Assembly: GCA_002205965.3 (NCBI GenBank)
Contig: NADL03000042.1
Coordinates: forward strand, 434,001 to 498,000
From: Kappaphycus alvarezii
Taxonomy: Eukaryota > Rhodophyta > Florideophyceae > Gigartinales > Solieriaceae
Length of the DNA: 64,000 bases
Direction of reading: 5' to 3'
Shown here: positions 1 to 11,103 of the stretch, piece by piece
Position numbering within the stretch: the first letter of the stretch is position 1
How the letters are laid out: every line of letters starts with the position of its first letter
Notes under the pieces: generated by a model
The model's input: the letters and a program-made list of their open reading frames with translations, nothing else
Told to the model about the DNA's origin: nothing
Database searches by the model: none
Program-made: the position numbers and the translations under genes

Positions 1-170
1 TGATTGGTCGGGACCAAATGCGATCCCAAAAATGCGGTTTGGGAGTAAGACAGCTGTCCTTCCACCCAGGCAAGCCCCACTAGAGTGGACTGACTCCACG
101 TGTATATAAAGTGGACTATGCCACAGTGTAAAGTGGGTACCCACTGTCAGCCAATAGGCGTGGCACTACA
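1..170 (-). repeat. 3' LTR of the Gypsy element
   Basis: This 170-bp sequence recurs without visible change at 11104-11273. It begins TG and ends CA, as LTRs do. It could extend left of the window, because the repeat starts at base 1. Inside it are a TATATAAA word on the plus strand (103-110) and a perfect 14-bp palindrome (132-145, AGTGGGTACCCACT). The length is short for a Gypsy LTR. Confidence 0.93.
103..110 (+). promoter_or_regulatory. TATA-like word in the LTR
   Basis: TATATAAA is read on the plus strand, opposite to the pol genes of the element. In the left LTR it would point into the element, toward the antisense open frames from 788 on. The reverse strand (TTTATATA) is also a passable TATA word, so direction is not proven. 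The right LTR carries the same word at 11206-11213. Confidence 0.4.
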
Positions 171-180
171 TACCCCCCTT
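171..180 (-). other. Polypurine tract next to the 3' LTR
   Basis: Read on the minus strand, the ten bases before the LTR are AAGGGGGGTA. A purine run directly upstream of the 3' LTR is the usual plus-strand primer of LTR elements, and this one fixes the element's orientation as minus. Confidence 0.7.
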
Positions 181-787
181 GTTAAAAGTGGGCCAATGGC
201 TCGCCGGATGCTGGCGGTTGGTACTGTATAGCGGGTGCCACGTCACAGCGGTGAGTAATTCACAGTCTCGAAAGCATGTAATTTGCAATTAAAATTTCCA
301 GAAAAGCAGATAAAATCCTGCACAGTAGGGGAATTCTCCGAGATCAAATGGAAACAAGGGCCACCGGGTTCGCAATCAGAACAGGTAGGGGCCTTCACAA
401 GCGGGCGTCCGCTCCAATGTTCGGTGCGTAACACCTCGTCTACCCTCCCCCACCCCATCACCATCAACCTCTCAAGCCAATCCCCTCTATCTCCAAACTG
501 CAGGCGGTAGTCGCCCTTCGGGCGTGCAGGTGTCTGCTAGTCTTTCTTACGGAGGTTGGTCCGTCCGCCTTCACAGTCTTATGTTTTGGTAAGCAGCCGG
601 ACTCGGCGTTACGACATCACAGAGGGTATCCTCAGCAAGGGGGTGACCCTTAATAACGAGTATTTCGCATTTATCAAAGCGGACAAGCCGAGTAGGGGAC
701 AAAATACTGTAGCTGATATCAGCAGTTTCCAATGACGGATCTATCGCCATTACCCGAGGGGGAGGGACACGGTATGGCAACGCCTAC

Positions 788-2402
788 ATGGCAGCGCCGT
801 CACAGCCGCTTGTGTTTCCCTCCTTGGAGTTTTTAGAGAGGTTTACCTCGCAACATGGGGAGTTGTTTTCCAGAGCCCCCTGGTTTCACCACACGGCCTA
901 CCGCAATAGAGCGCTCATCAACAAATGCATTGAGGAGAGAAACTCCTGTCCTCCAGGGCGGATACCCGCGAGTTGCGTCTTCACCAAGGTTGGCATTATC
1001 ACGGCGCGGTTCCCCGCGGGTACATCAAGGTCCATGCTCCTAATCACGCTTAAGGCGGGTTCGTCCGCTATTGCCAACTGGTGTACTCGCGCTTGCGTCG
1101 CACTCCAGGGCGTACGGTTTTTCCGTTTGATAAGAGGGGATACTTCAGGTTGTATCGCTTCGACAGGGAAATCCCTTACGCTAAGGCCGTATTTGACTTG
1201 GATTGGCCCAGTGAGTGGGAGACGCGAGAACCTTGGGTGAGCCAGAGTGCTCTGCTGCTTGATCAGCAATTGATTGCGGAATTCTGCTGCAGGCGCAAGG
1301 TCAATGAAGACCGTCGTCACTGGGACTTCATCCGGTGGGAGCGTCAGGCCCGGCATCGCCTTGGAGTTTTCGTCCCCTTAATGAACGTCGAAGTCGACAT
1401 GGTGCGCTGAGAGAGGCTTCGCGACCTGTACTTAGAGATTCCTTCTGAGGGGGCCGAGGTGGAGACATGCTCCGGGTTCCTGGTGCGGTTGCCACCGATC
1501 ATCTCCTATCATATGACGGAGTTTAAATCTCCTGAGATCAGCGGCCTATGGCGCGTGATTTATACGGAATTTGTAGCGATCAAGGCAGCCATGTGGCTTT
1601 GAGAAGTGTATGATACACACAGGATGTGGTGGTTGTCACCTAGAACGTGACAACTGATGGCTGAACTTGACTTGAGCCGGGTTCTCGGCGGGGAAGCAAA
1701 TGAGCGGGAACTCCGCGAGCTATTGCAGATTTCTGCAGAGTTAAAATGGGATGGTCCCGGGGTGCGTCCACCGGAGAACCGGAAATATAACGTTAACACT
1801 ACGGGGTATTCTCCTGGGCGTCGTCATGCAACGTGTGGCGACTGGGTGTGGTTTGATCCACGGCAAAAGGTTACTGTAACCGATGAAGAAGCAGATCATC
1901 TGCGTAATAATATCCCTCCCATTCCGCGCGGGCATCCGCTTGGATACTGCAGTGCCGATACGTACGCTCTTTGGAATACCCCCGGTGTTGGTAGGGAGCC
2001 GGTGATCGGCGAGGACGTGATGGAGGACGAGGTGGGTCCGGAGCCGGGATCAGCAGTTAACACGGCGGGCGCAGGTCCGTCTGCTGGGGCGAGCGGTGAA
2101 TCCGCGGTTGTTACTGAAGCGGCGACCCGCGTAGTCCTGAGCGATCTGTTGAAGAACTGCGGAGTTCCGCAAGCGGACTTAGCAGTACCTCTCCCGCTTT
2201 AATGGAGAGGTTGAAGGCCATCCTGGAGTCTGCTAAGCAGAATCCTGCAACTTCGCCAGTGCAGGGCGAGTCTGCTCCAACAACGGGTGAGCCGAAGTCG
2301 CGGGAAAGAATAAAGAGACGGATCGTCGAAGTTGGTAGGAGCTGGGAGCGGTACTATACTGCATTCTCCGTAGGCAGGGGATCATCCCCAGGGCATGGGT
2401 GA
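788..2402 (+). pseudogene. Antisense open-frame block between pol and the 3' LTR
   Basis: The plus strand here, antisense to gag-pol, holds several long open stretches that read like real protein. Features include a Met-led start near 788, charged and aromatic segments around 1081-1410, a stretch from 1657 rich in Glu/Leu and then Gly/Ala/Glu/Val, and a basic C-terminal stretch to 2402. The opposite strand is less protein-like. I recognise no domain. Antisense ORFs between integrase and the 3' LTR are known in some plant Gypsy lineages (the Grande and RIRE2 type), so a captured or lineage-specific accessory gene is plausible. The block is broken like the rest of the element. The adjacent LTR has a plus-strand TATA word that could drive it; that is inference. 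Confidence 0.55.
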
Positions 2403-2640
2403 TAGTAGCTCATACGCGTGGATATCCACTTCTTTGCTTAGAATTGGTAAACAAAGCGAGCCCTCATTTGGGGGCGACTTGAACTGAATACAGTAGGGGG
2501 TAGATAGGTTAGTAAGAGGTGAACCTCAATTTCGGAACGAAGAATACCTCCGTGGCGTTGGTCGTACTGAGAGGAGTTCCTCTATACAGTAGCTGAAAAG
2601 GGAGGGGATCCTCTTCACCCCACTTGGGCTTCGCCGATGT
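2403..2640. other. Gypsy interior with no recognised part
   Basis: This stretch lies between the antisense block and the end of the chromodomain-like frame. I see no domain on either strand. It holds short palindromes such as GAGGTGAACCTC (2516-2527). Confidence 0.5.
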
Positions 2641-3126
2641 TCAGCGGTGGGGCAATTGCCTTAAGCGGAAATAACCCACGATATGGGAGCGTGGGATGTG
2701 GCGCAAGGGTTCCCAGGTGTCGGCGAACAACGGGAAGCTGTACCAATGTACTCGAAGGATAAGTTCTCCATCCTCTGCGTAATCTTGGTTCACCACTTTC
2801 TCAATGACGAATTCGCCAAGGTCCGCCCGGTGGGCGGGCAGAGGAGGGCGAATACCCTCTATATTCGGCGCAGCGCGCGGGAGTTCCGCTGTTAACGGCG
2901 GAGACTGTTCTCCATTAACATGTTGCATAGTTTTAGCAGGAGTCTGCGAAGTAATTCCATTGTTCGATTGAGGCTGGTCCTCAATGGCGGCCATAGGCGC
3001 CATGGGAGTCGAATTAGACTGGATCTTAGCGGGGGTTTGCTCCCTTTGGTGGCGTTTTGCCCATCTTGCGGATCTCCGCACAGTGGGAGGCAATGTAAAG
3101 TCCTCGCTGGCTAGTGGCGGCGTCAC
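2641..3126 (-). pseudogene. Gypsy chromodomain-like C-terminal module
   Basis: About 160 residues are open on the minus strand. The last 60 contain VIEKVV, then GELILRVHWYSFP, then DTWEPLRHIP and IVGYFR. This follows the chromodomain pattern: a V-E-K-I start, a G-x-L-x-x-V-x-W strand, a T-W-E-P turn and a C-terminal helix. Chromodomains at the end of chromovirus integrases are thought to direct insertion to chromatin. The N-terminal hundred residues are Pro/Gln/Thr-rich linker. It lies about 1.6 kb downstream of the integrase core, further than in typical chromoviruses, where the domain follows the integrase directly. Confidence 0.7.
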
Positions 3127-4270
3127 GGCGTAGCGTTGCTGGCGATACCGCCTTGTTCGAAGCTGAAATTACAGCAGGGTCCCCGGGTACCGTAGGTTGT
3201 ACTGCCCGGTTTACCGTAGGAGGTTTCTCCAAAGAGAGAGGACGCGCCCTCTTCTGAGCAGAGGTCTGCCGTGAGTTATTATTAGGGGTTCGAAGGAGTC
3301 TTCACGGTTCTGAGGGAATCCTCCGTTAATTCCGATCGCGGCTCTCCGCTAGAATTGAGGGCAAGAGGTGGCGCCATAGCAGGTGTCTGTTTTGTGGGAG
3401 ACGGGGGTCGTCCTGTTCCGGCGTAGATAGAGCAGATTTCTGCGCGCTACGGCGAGGAGTCTTCTCCGGGTTCCATTGAGCAGGGTGCTGCGACGTTAAA
3501 TCAGCACTAGCCGGCGTCGGCTTAAACTGGACAGATCTCTGTGGAGCGGGTTTCGTGGTCTGCGGGATATCCGCTGTAGATAAGTCGAACACGACTCCTC
3601 TAGACAACTGAGAGTCGGTGGTGGTTGCTCAGTTGGAATTGCAGGTGTCTGCACAGGGTTAGTACTGGCGGTGGATCGTCGCGTCGAGCTCATCGAGCTG
3701 TAGTCGCTGGGCGGTACCGAGTACAATAGGAGATTTCTCCACAGTAGGTTGACGAGGGACGTCTTTGGGGGTATCGGGTTCCGAGGAGGCTTCCGGTACC
3801 GGAGTAGCAGTAATCTGTGGGTTATTCGCCGGTCTCGGCGCAGTTAAGTCCAGTACGGACGTAGCGATTGGAGTTTGGTCTCCTTCTTGAGGAGCCCGCT
3901 CTAGGGCGTCCAAAATTGAGCCGGTGGTCGGCGTAAGTCCATGTCGAGCAGGATTCTGCTTGTCATCTTTGGAGGATGCCTCCTGGTTGAGCCGGATAAC
4001 GGCAGGGATTCGGGAGACTTAGTGAGGGCGGTCTGTCCGCAGGCGTAGGAGGTGACTCCTTTGTGACGCGGGGAGCGGAAGGTCGGCAACGTCGGCTCCA
4101 GGAGAAGGCGCGACGTCCTGGCGTGTCCAGATTCCCTTGGCCATGGGTGTACTGTACGAGCCGAGGAAGGTGGGAGCCAACTCCTGACGTGGAGTTGGGA
4201 CAGGCTGTCCTTTTCCTGTTTTCTCCTTAATTTTTGCAGGTTTCTGCACTGTAACAGGTGATGACGTCAC
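3026..4270 (-). pseudogene. Pro/Thr/Ser-rich linker of the Gypsy polyprotein
   Basis: Minus-strand frames here are low in complexity and rich in Pro, Thr, Ser, Ala and Arg, with repeated PTP, TPA and APR-like steps. They lie between the integrase and the chromodomain-like module. No enzyme motif is visible. I read it as a disordered spacer of the polyprotein tail; an unrecognised extra domain cannot be excluded. It is broken. Confidence 0.45.
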
Positions 4271-4458
4271 TGGATTCCCGCGCTATTTCATGACGTGGAG
4301 GCGGAGCCCATACAACACGGTCACGGGACATGCGTTCGTGCTCGCCATTTCCTAAGTCGATAACGACTGTTCCAAGGGAGGTGTTGATCACCTTGAAGGG
4401 GCCTTCGGCGACGGTGCCAGTTTTTGATTGGGGTCGCCCTTTTTGTAGCGCTCCTTCC

Positions 4459-5320
4459 TCACAAATACGTGGTCATCCACAAAAATGTCTTGCCGTCCAC
4501 GGCGTAAGCGAAATGAAATTGCGCTTGTATCGGGCTTGGTTTTTGGCGAGTTCGCCTTTCGCTGTGCTCATAAGAGCGCGCAACCAAGCCGTCCACTTGG
4601 CGTGATACTCTGAAGGGATGTCCCCGATTCGATTGCAGGTTCCTGCTTGAGGGAGAGAGGCGCGGGCGTCCGCGATAACACGAGGTCAAAGGGAGCGAGT
4701 TTCGTCGCGGAGTGGGGTTGTGTTATACGTGAAGGCAGCGCATCAGAGAACAAGTCCCATCTCGCGGATGATCCGCTACGTAGTGCGTAGTGCAGATAGG
4801 ATAGTCCTATTAAACCTCTCAACTTGACCATTCGCTTGCGGATGGTAGGTTGTTGTGAATAGATTTTCTATACCCAGAATGCGGCAAATATCCTGAACAT
4901 ACGCGTTAAACTGTGTTCCGTTATCGGATAGCAACTGTAACGGGGTCCGTATACGAATACCCGTGACGGGTGAATTCTTTGCCAATAATGGCTGCGGTAA
5001 TCCGCTTCAGCGGTACAGTACGTACCAGCTTAGAGAATCGGTCGGTAATGACCAGTAGTAGCGATTTCCTCGCGGTGTGCGAGTAATTCTCCTAAGATAT
5101 CGATGGAGAAAACTCCAGTGGCGCGCTGCAGGGAAAACTGCATCCTTTTCGCGTTTCTGCGCAGTTTCACGCGTTTTTTAGCGCACTCGACGCAGAATTT
5201 GACTGCACTGTAAGCAATCAGGTGCCATCGAAGGCCAGTAGAAGTATCTACATAAACCCGCGTACATACACTTTCCTCCCGGATGTCCGGATAATTTGCG
5301 TAATGTGCCAAGTGCAACAT
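4459..5320 (-). pseudogene. Gypsy integrase region
   Basis: On the minus strand the N-terminal part (about 5150-5320) has a His/His then C-x-x-C arrangement (LHLAHYANYPD, later CVECAKK), as in the HHCC zinc-binding fold. The catalytic core follows, with LSDNGTQFNAYV holding the second core Asp, and YHPQANGQVERFNRTI around the catalytic Glu, a near-canonical Ty3/Gypsy signature. Further on comes a stretch rich in PHSATKLAPFDLV, typical of the segment after the core. The enzyme joins element cDNA to host DNA. It is broken. Confidence 0.88.
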
Positions 5321-5719
5321 CCGCGCGAAGTGACTCGGGCACTACAATTTGAGATTTTCTCTACAGTACGCACGAGGTATCCCGTTTCGTCAAACGCGAA
5401 GGGCAGGACCTCCCCCCGTTAAGACGTGCGCGGATTGTGCCGCAAAATGCATCAGTAAACTGAGCTGTGAGGAGTTCCTCTGGGTAATAGCACGCGTAAG
5501 TGCTCTTCAACTTGCGGGGATCCGCGATTAGACTGATCGAAATAGTCGTAGTCTTCGTGCAGAAAATCTGCTTCTGTATCCAAGGCGCATTCGCGCACGG
5601 TTCGTTGGATTCCAACGTCATGCAGGGGATTTCCTCATCAATCTCGAGAGGGGATTCCCCAAGGTTCGTAAGCGGGATAGCGCATCGCTTGGGCATTAGT
5701 TTTCCCTTTTTGTAGACAA

Positions 5720-6031
5720 TCACAAAGTCGAATTCCGACAGTCTGAGACACCAGCGCATGAGTCGCCGCTCGGATCATGATTTCCATTAGCAGCGCAGAG
5801 ACGCTTGATCGTGTGCACGGTGAACCGTTCGAACTGCAGATATGGGCGCAGGATCCCTAGCGCCCAGACAACTGCTAAACACTCTTTCTCGATGGTCGAG
5901 TAGTTCTTTTCAGCAGATGTTAAACTGCGAGACCAAAAGCCAATAGGCTTGCGCTGCCCATCATGGTGCGTCTGGAAAAGGGAACACCCTACTTGGTAGT
6001 TTGAGGAGTCGGTATCGACTGAGAATGGCAA
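5720..6031 (-). pseudogene. Gypsy RNase H region
   Basis: The open stretch reads FSVDTDSSNYQVGCSLFQ, then KPIGFWSRSLTSAEKNYST and KECLAVVWAL. This is the classic Gypsy RNase H layout: first Asp in V-D-T-D-S, then S-R-x-L-x-x-x-E-x-N-Y and E-x-E-x-L-A-V-V. RNase H removes the RNA strand during reverse transcription. It follows RT directly on the minus strand, as expected. Broken. Confidence 0.9.
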
Positions 6032-6095
6032 CCCTCGCGGGTAGAGCCAGAACGGGTGGAGCCGTAATAATACTTATTAGGTTGCGGAAAGCCGC

Positions 6096-6933
6096 GTTTT
6101 GATCAGCCGTAAACAGCGACAGCGTGGACGGTTGGTCCTTTTTCAGGAGCTGATTCAGGGGTGCAGCAATGTGAGAGTAGTTTTCTACGAATCTTCTGTA
6201 GACGTTGCACAGTCCCAGAAATGCACGGAGTTCCGTTTGAGTACGCGGGTGTTCCGCTTTTCGCAGCGCTGCCGTCGTGGCTTGGTCAACTTCCAGGGTA
6301 CCTGGCGCACGATGTGACCCAAGTACTTCACCGAGTCGGCGAACCAGCTGCATTTCTCCAGTTTGAGCGTTAAGCCTGCGCGTAGCATAGCTGAGAGGAT
6401 GTCCTCAACATGAGTGAAGTGATCTTCGATAGTCTTAGAGTAGATGATGACATCATCGAGATAAACAAGGCAGATTGCCACTTAAAACGTGAAAGCACGA
6501 TATCTAGAGTACGCTGAAACGTAGCCGCGCGTTAGATAGGCCGAAAGGCATGCGCTTGTAGCGGTACAGTCCCGCGTGGCAGAAAGTCGTGTTGTCTCTG
6601 TCGGCCTCGGCGACGGGCATTTGCCAATAGCCTGAGTTGCAGTCCAAAGTCGTAAAAATCGACGCGTCTCCCAAGCTGTCGATGTATTCATCCATGCGAG
6701 GGGGGATAGGTGTCTTTCAATGTGATTGCGTTGAGACGTCGATAATCGACACAGAAGCGTAGCTGGCCGTCCGCTTCGGAACGAGCACCACGGGGGATGC
6801 CCATTCCGTTTGCGCGGGCTCTATAACGCCCAGCTTGAGCATGCGGTCTACTTGCGCTTTTTCGATTTCTCGCTGCCGAGGTCCGGCTCTGTAAGGGGGG
6901 GAGGAAATGGGGCGTGACCAGGCAGTAAATCAA
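6096..6933 (-). pseudogene. Gypsy reverse transcriptase region
   Basis: Reading the minus strand from 6933 downward: FCVDYRRLNAITLKDTYP (RT motif 2-3), FTTLDCNSGYWQMPVAEADR (motif A with the first catalytic Asp), CHAGLYRYKRMPFGLSNA (motif B), and LVYLDDVIIYSKT (motif C, YLDD). LKLEKCSWF and YLGHIV follow as the thumb entry. All are near-canonical Ty3/Gypsy motifs. The frames are broken across the region. Confidence 0.93.
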
Positions 6934-7567
6934 TGTGGTGTTCCACTGTATTGATCCCCCAAACTTCCGTCGTACATCAACTCAAATCTGCGTAACAACG
7001 CTCGTAATCGGTCCTGGTGTTCAGGTGCGCGATGTGATAAATCCAATTCATCAGCCGAAGGCGGCGGGGGTTTTCCTCGGATGGTTCCGTTTTCTTGCAA
7101 GTAGACTTGTCTACAGTTTGTGAATAGTTTTCATTGCGGGTTTCCGCGTTTTAGGACACTCAAGTGGCGCGTTCGCCTCATCATCCGTGACGGGCTCACT
7201 CACTCCCAGCACGTCGCTGAGCATTACGTGGCTTGGCAGACCACTGTGGGGTGCGGTACGCGAGCGCGACCACTTGGTCTTCATGCAGTCGGATAGGTCG
7301 ACGAGTAAAATTTGCAACTAGAATGCGGAATGGCCGCTTGGTTCAACTGCGCGACGCCATTGGAGGTGAAGAATCCGGAACGAGGAGAATTATCCAGGGG
7401 TTGTAAGACAATCATGCCATTTCTGTCGGTGACGACTGAGACCCAGCCCTGACTCGGGCGGAAGGGTTGTGGAATAAGCTACCGCACGTGGGGATATGAC
7501 CCCTTGGTTCGGGTTGCGATGCAGGTTTCTGCGTTCCATAGGGTTTCCCCTTGTAGCGGTCTCCGGG

Positions 7568-7870
7568 TTATCGGAACCGGGTCCCATCGTCGAGTTCAGC
7601 TTCGCGGGCCGGGGTAATCCCTTCTACGAAGCGATAACAGAAATCGCAACCTAGAATCACTGCTGCGGCTAACCGCTCACATACGATGAAGGTATCTTCA
7701 CAATTCGACGGCCAAGTCGGACGATGAGTTCGACTTGGCCAGCTGTTTTCAGCACTTTTTGTTCGCATCCTGATTTGGGAAGGTCCGTTTTTGCACTGTA
7801 GTCCGCGGTGGCAAATCAGCGCTACGAATAAAATTGGGGCCTGCCCCCGTGTCGAGGACAGTCAGTTTGC
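7568..7870 (-). pseudogene. Gypsy aspartic protease (retropepsin) region
   Basis: On the minus strand near 7826-7862 the sequence encodes VLDTGAGPNFIRS, the D-T-G-A active-site loop of retropepsins. About 60 codons on comes VILGCDFCYRFVEGI, matching the I-L-G-x-D-F flap and C-terminal motif of Gypsy proteases. The enzyme would cut the Gag-Pol polyprotein. It sits between gag and RT as expected. Broken. Confidence 0.8.
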
Positions 7871-8044
7871 GAAATAATAAACTGGTCCTGGAGCCGAATC
7901 GGCGAATACCTTGAAGTTCTCTTCGCCATCACCATCACGTAGGAGCGCTGGTGGGGAGGCGTGTACCGCCTAAAAGGACGACGTAGCGTGCGGTCGTCTA
8001 ACGGATTTCCGTATTCTTGAGAGATTTCCCCGTAGTTTGGTTCA

Positions 8045-10598
8045 CTAAGGGCTCCTTCCCCGGGGAGTCGCGTACAGTACGCAGGTGTCTGCTTCGGACC
8101 TCCTCCGCCTGGGAGGGAGCCCGCTTAGTTTTCCGAGTCCGGTAGTGGACGGGGTAGAATCTGTTGAGGATGAACCTATGTTTTGGCGGGCGAAGGCACC
8201 GCGACGGTGCTGCCGGCCGCCCTTCTGCAGTCGTATCGACTTATTCATGCCAAACATGGCACGTACCTTGTGATAGGAATTAGCGGGAACCCGCGCACGA
8301 TCCGCGTCGCTGAGCGCTTCATAGTTCTGTAGAACATAGTAAATCCCTGACCTTCAGGTCGCATTCGTGGAGGATATGTCCCTTCGATAGCAGGAGTGAC
8401 ATATCAACCTCTCCCTTTCCTTGTCGCGGGGATTTCCCCTCTTTCTGCTGACCCCCGGGCGGGTCCTAGTGTCCTCTAAAAAGGGGACACGCGGCGCTGG
8501 GACCTGCCGTGGGGTGGCGTACAGCGTCGGGTCCCAGATTCACTGCTTTCGTCACCGAGCGTGGTCGGGAGTTCTGAAGTGGGAATGGATGAGTCCACTT
8601 GTAGTAGGTGAAATTCACCGATATCCTGGAAGGCGAAATCGCGGGTGAGACGGTATCGTCGTAGGGGAAGATGAGGAGGGCTCGGCCATCAACCAGATAA
8701 GCGGGTCGATCCGCGCGGGGGCTTGAACAGTAGCGGCTCGTTCTTAGAGGATTTCCTCTCGTGAAGGGCGGCTTGAGGCGCGTTGGGCGTCCCCTTCATC
8801 CTGTGCATAATGCACTAATTGGGCAAAAGTCAGCTCGTGACTGGGGTCGCTTCGGTAGCGAGCCACAGACGAATGGTCGGTGTAGTCCGCAGATGACGTG
8901 GTCATTTTCTCCCACTCCGGGAACACATTCCGCAGCGGTTTGCCGCGTTCGCTAGACGAGTGCCAAATGCACGTTCAGTTTCTCCAGACTCTGGTGTATA
9001 GCGTGGAATTGCTCCACGGCTTCCCGTAAAGCGCTAGGAGTAGCAAACGTCTGCAGCAGATACTGCACTGCTTCTGGCCATGTGGACACACCACCTGCAG
9101 AGCGGCGCTCTTAAACTGGATTGCGGCTTCTCCGCTTAGGAAGTACGGTAGGGAGGGCTTGGGCCTCTGACATCTCTAGTATGTTCATTCGTCCGCAATC
9201 GCTCTAGGAAATCTAGTACCATAATGGGGTCAGTCCGGAGAAAATAACTTCTTTGAGGGTAACCTCCATTCTTTCTGATCAATAGCCAATTTTGGCAGTA
9301 GTCTTTCGAGAACGGGTTTGGTCCGTGTTATGTAATCGGTAAGTCCGATAGCTGAGCAGCTCGTTCGAAAAGCGGATAGGTGGAGTAATCTTCTTGAGGC
9401 CCGACTGGCGAGGACCCCTTCGAGAGCGAGTTGCCCATGCCCTCCCTTGGGGTAGTGCGGGGTTTTAGCGGATTTCCGCGTGTAGTTGTACTCTCCGTCG
9501 GAAGATTCAGAGACAGATGATGACTCGGAGAAGCCGTTAGACGGCGAAAGGGATGGGAACGACCCCTGTGCGTGCGCTTCGAGCGCAGTTTACGACCCCT
9601 TGCAGAGGTAGGTCGATGCCGGGAGCGGCTGTGGTGTGGAGTAGACCGATTGAGTTCGTCGTCCGGGCCTTGAGCGTCCCAAAGCCGGCGAGGGCTTGCG
9701 TTTGGTCTCTCTTCTATGCGGTCTATCGCGATTCCAGGCGCGACATAGCGGCATGTAACACGTCTACTGTAGCAGAAGTCTGCTGTTCCTTCTCGCGTAA
9801 GGGTAGCTGATCATCAGCGGTTTGGCCTGGACACTGTGGTCCTCTAGTAGACGATTAAGTCGCTGCGTAGACCCGCATGGAGTCTGCGTTCACTTCGATC
9901 AGCCAACAGTTCCATGCGCATCTGGCGCTGCGCGTTCGATAGTTGGTTTTCAATTTCCACGAGACGTCTCGATAAGCGTGCGACGTCCTCGCGTAAGATT
10001 TGGAGGATATCTCCTGTAGGCCCAGTACTGTGTGGGGTACCGCTGAGTAGGGATACCAGGTAAGGCTGGTAGGGACCCGCAACGGGTGTGGGAAGCCAGG
10101 AATTGGCGTCGGTGTGGGAGTGGCCACAGGATGGACAGAAGAAGTCGTCGTGGTAGGGATTGCAGATATCTGCGCCGGGGGTGCAACGCCACTCAGTGTC
10201 AAAAGGATTCGGCGGTGATTTGTTGAGCCGGTCTCGGCAGTAGGGTGCTCGCTGGGCGGGTATCGGGGGCAATGCCGATGTCGGCGCGATAACCGGTTGA
10301 CCGGACACTCCAGAGGAGCCTTGGATAGGTATCCTAGGAAGCAGGAACTGCAGTGGTGACGTGGTAGGCGCGGGGATGGGAAGGGCCTACCGCGGGAAGT
10401 GGAGCTGAGGAACCAGCTGGGGTGCTGATGAGGCAGCTTGCATAGGTGCCGGATTCGGCGGTGACGGACAAAAGCGTCACGTTTCATCGCTCGCATGCGC
10501 GTTGCACGAGCGGGAACCTGCTGATCCTCCCTAACGGGAGCGAGTGGTTGGCATAGAGAGACGGACTCCTTTGATTCAGAACTAGTACACGAGTGCAA
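8045..10598 (-). pseudogene. Gypsy gag region
   Basis: Upstream of the protease the minus strand holds frames of Gag character. Near 9850-10310 there is a Pro-rich head followed by a coiled-coil-like stretch (ILREDVARLSRRLVEIENQL). Between about 8740 and 9180 there is a retrotransposon Gag core with segments like LPYFLSGEAAIQF, and around 8045-8260 a basic Arg/Lys-rich tail. I see no clean CCHC zinc knuckle. Gag forms the particle that packages element RNA. Broken. Confidence 0.65.
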
Positions 10599-11103
10599 AG
10601 AACTGCTAGAAAATCAAAAAATAGACAAAAACAGAAAACTAAAGAAGCAGAAGCTTATGCAAGCGGGTAAATATGCGAAAACATAAAGAGAAAGTGGCTT
10701 TCTAGGTCTGGAGACCACTTTGTGGTACAATACGTCACGCGGCTATCCGCTAAAAGGGGGTGATGGTTTTGCAACCCGGCGTTCGGGACCGCTTTCTCGG
10801 AGCGCAGTGGAGAATACACAAAGAAGGGGGTTCCGTGGAGATAAAGAGAAGAAAGCCGTGGGGATGCGCGTTCACAGGGAGGTAAAAGGGAGTAGTAAGC
10901 AAGGCAGGTACCTGCTACAAGGAGCGCAGCCTCGGACGCAAAGGGGACGAGGGTAGGGGTGTAGTAGAACCGAAGCACAAGCTTAGTTTTACTGTAGGAT
11001 AGTGGTAGAGTAAGTAGACTAAGTAGTGATTACTATCCTCAAGCTAAATAACGGAAAAAGTAGAAAAAGGGATAAAACTAAAGGGGTTGTGTGCACTGGT
11101 CCC
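10599..11103 (-). other. Gypsy 5' leader
   Basis: This stretch lies between the 5' LTR and gag. It has no convincing domain on either strand. It should hold the tRNA primer-binding site, but directly left of 11104 I could not find the usual TGG start on the minus strand. Confidence 0.4.

Noticed and set aside
898-1356. 152-codon minus-strand frame
   Set aside because: It overlaps more protein-like plus-strand stretches and shows no motif; taken as a shadow of the antisense block.
9844-10598. 247-codon Ser/Arg/His-rich minus frame
   Set aside because: Out of frame with the coiled-coil Gag stretch in the same place; likely a shadow frame.
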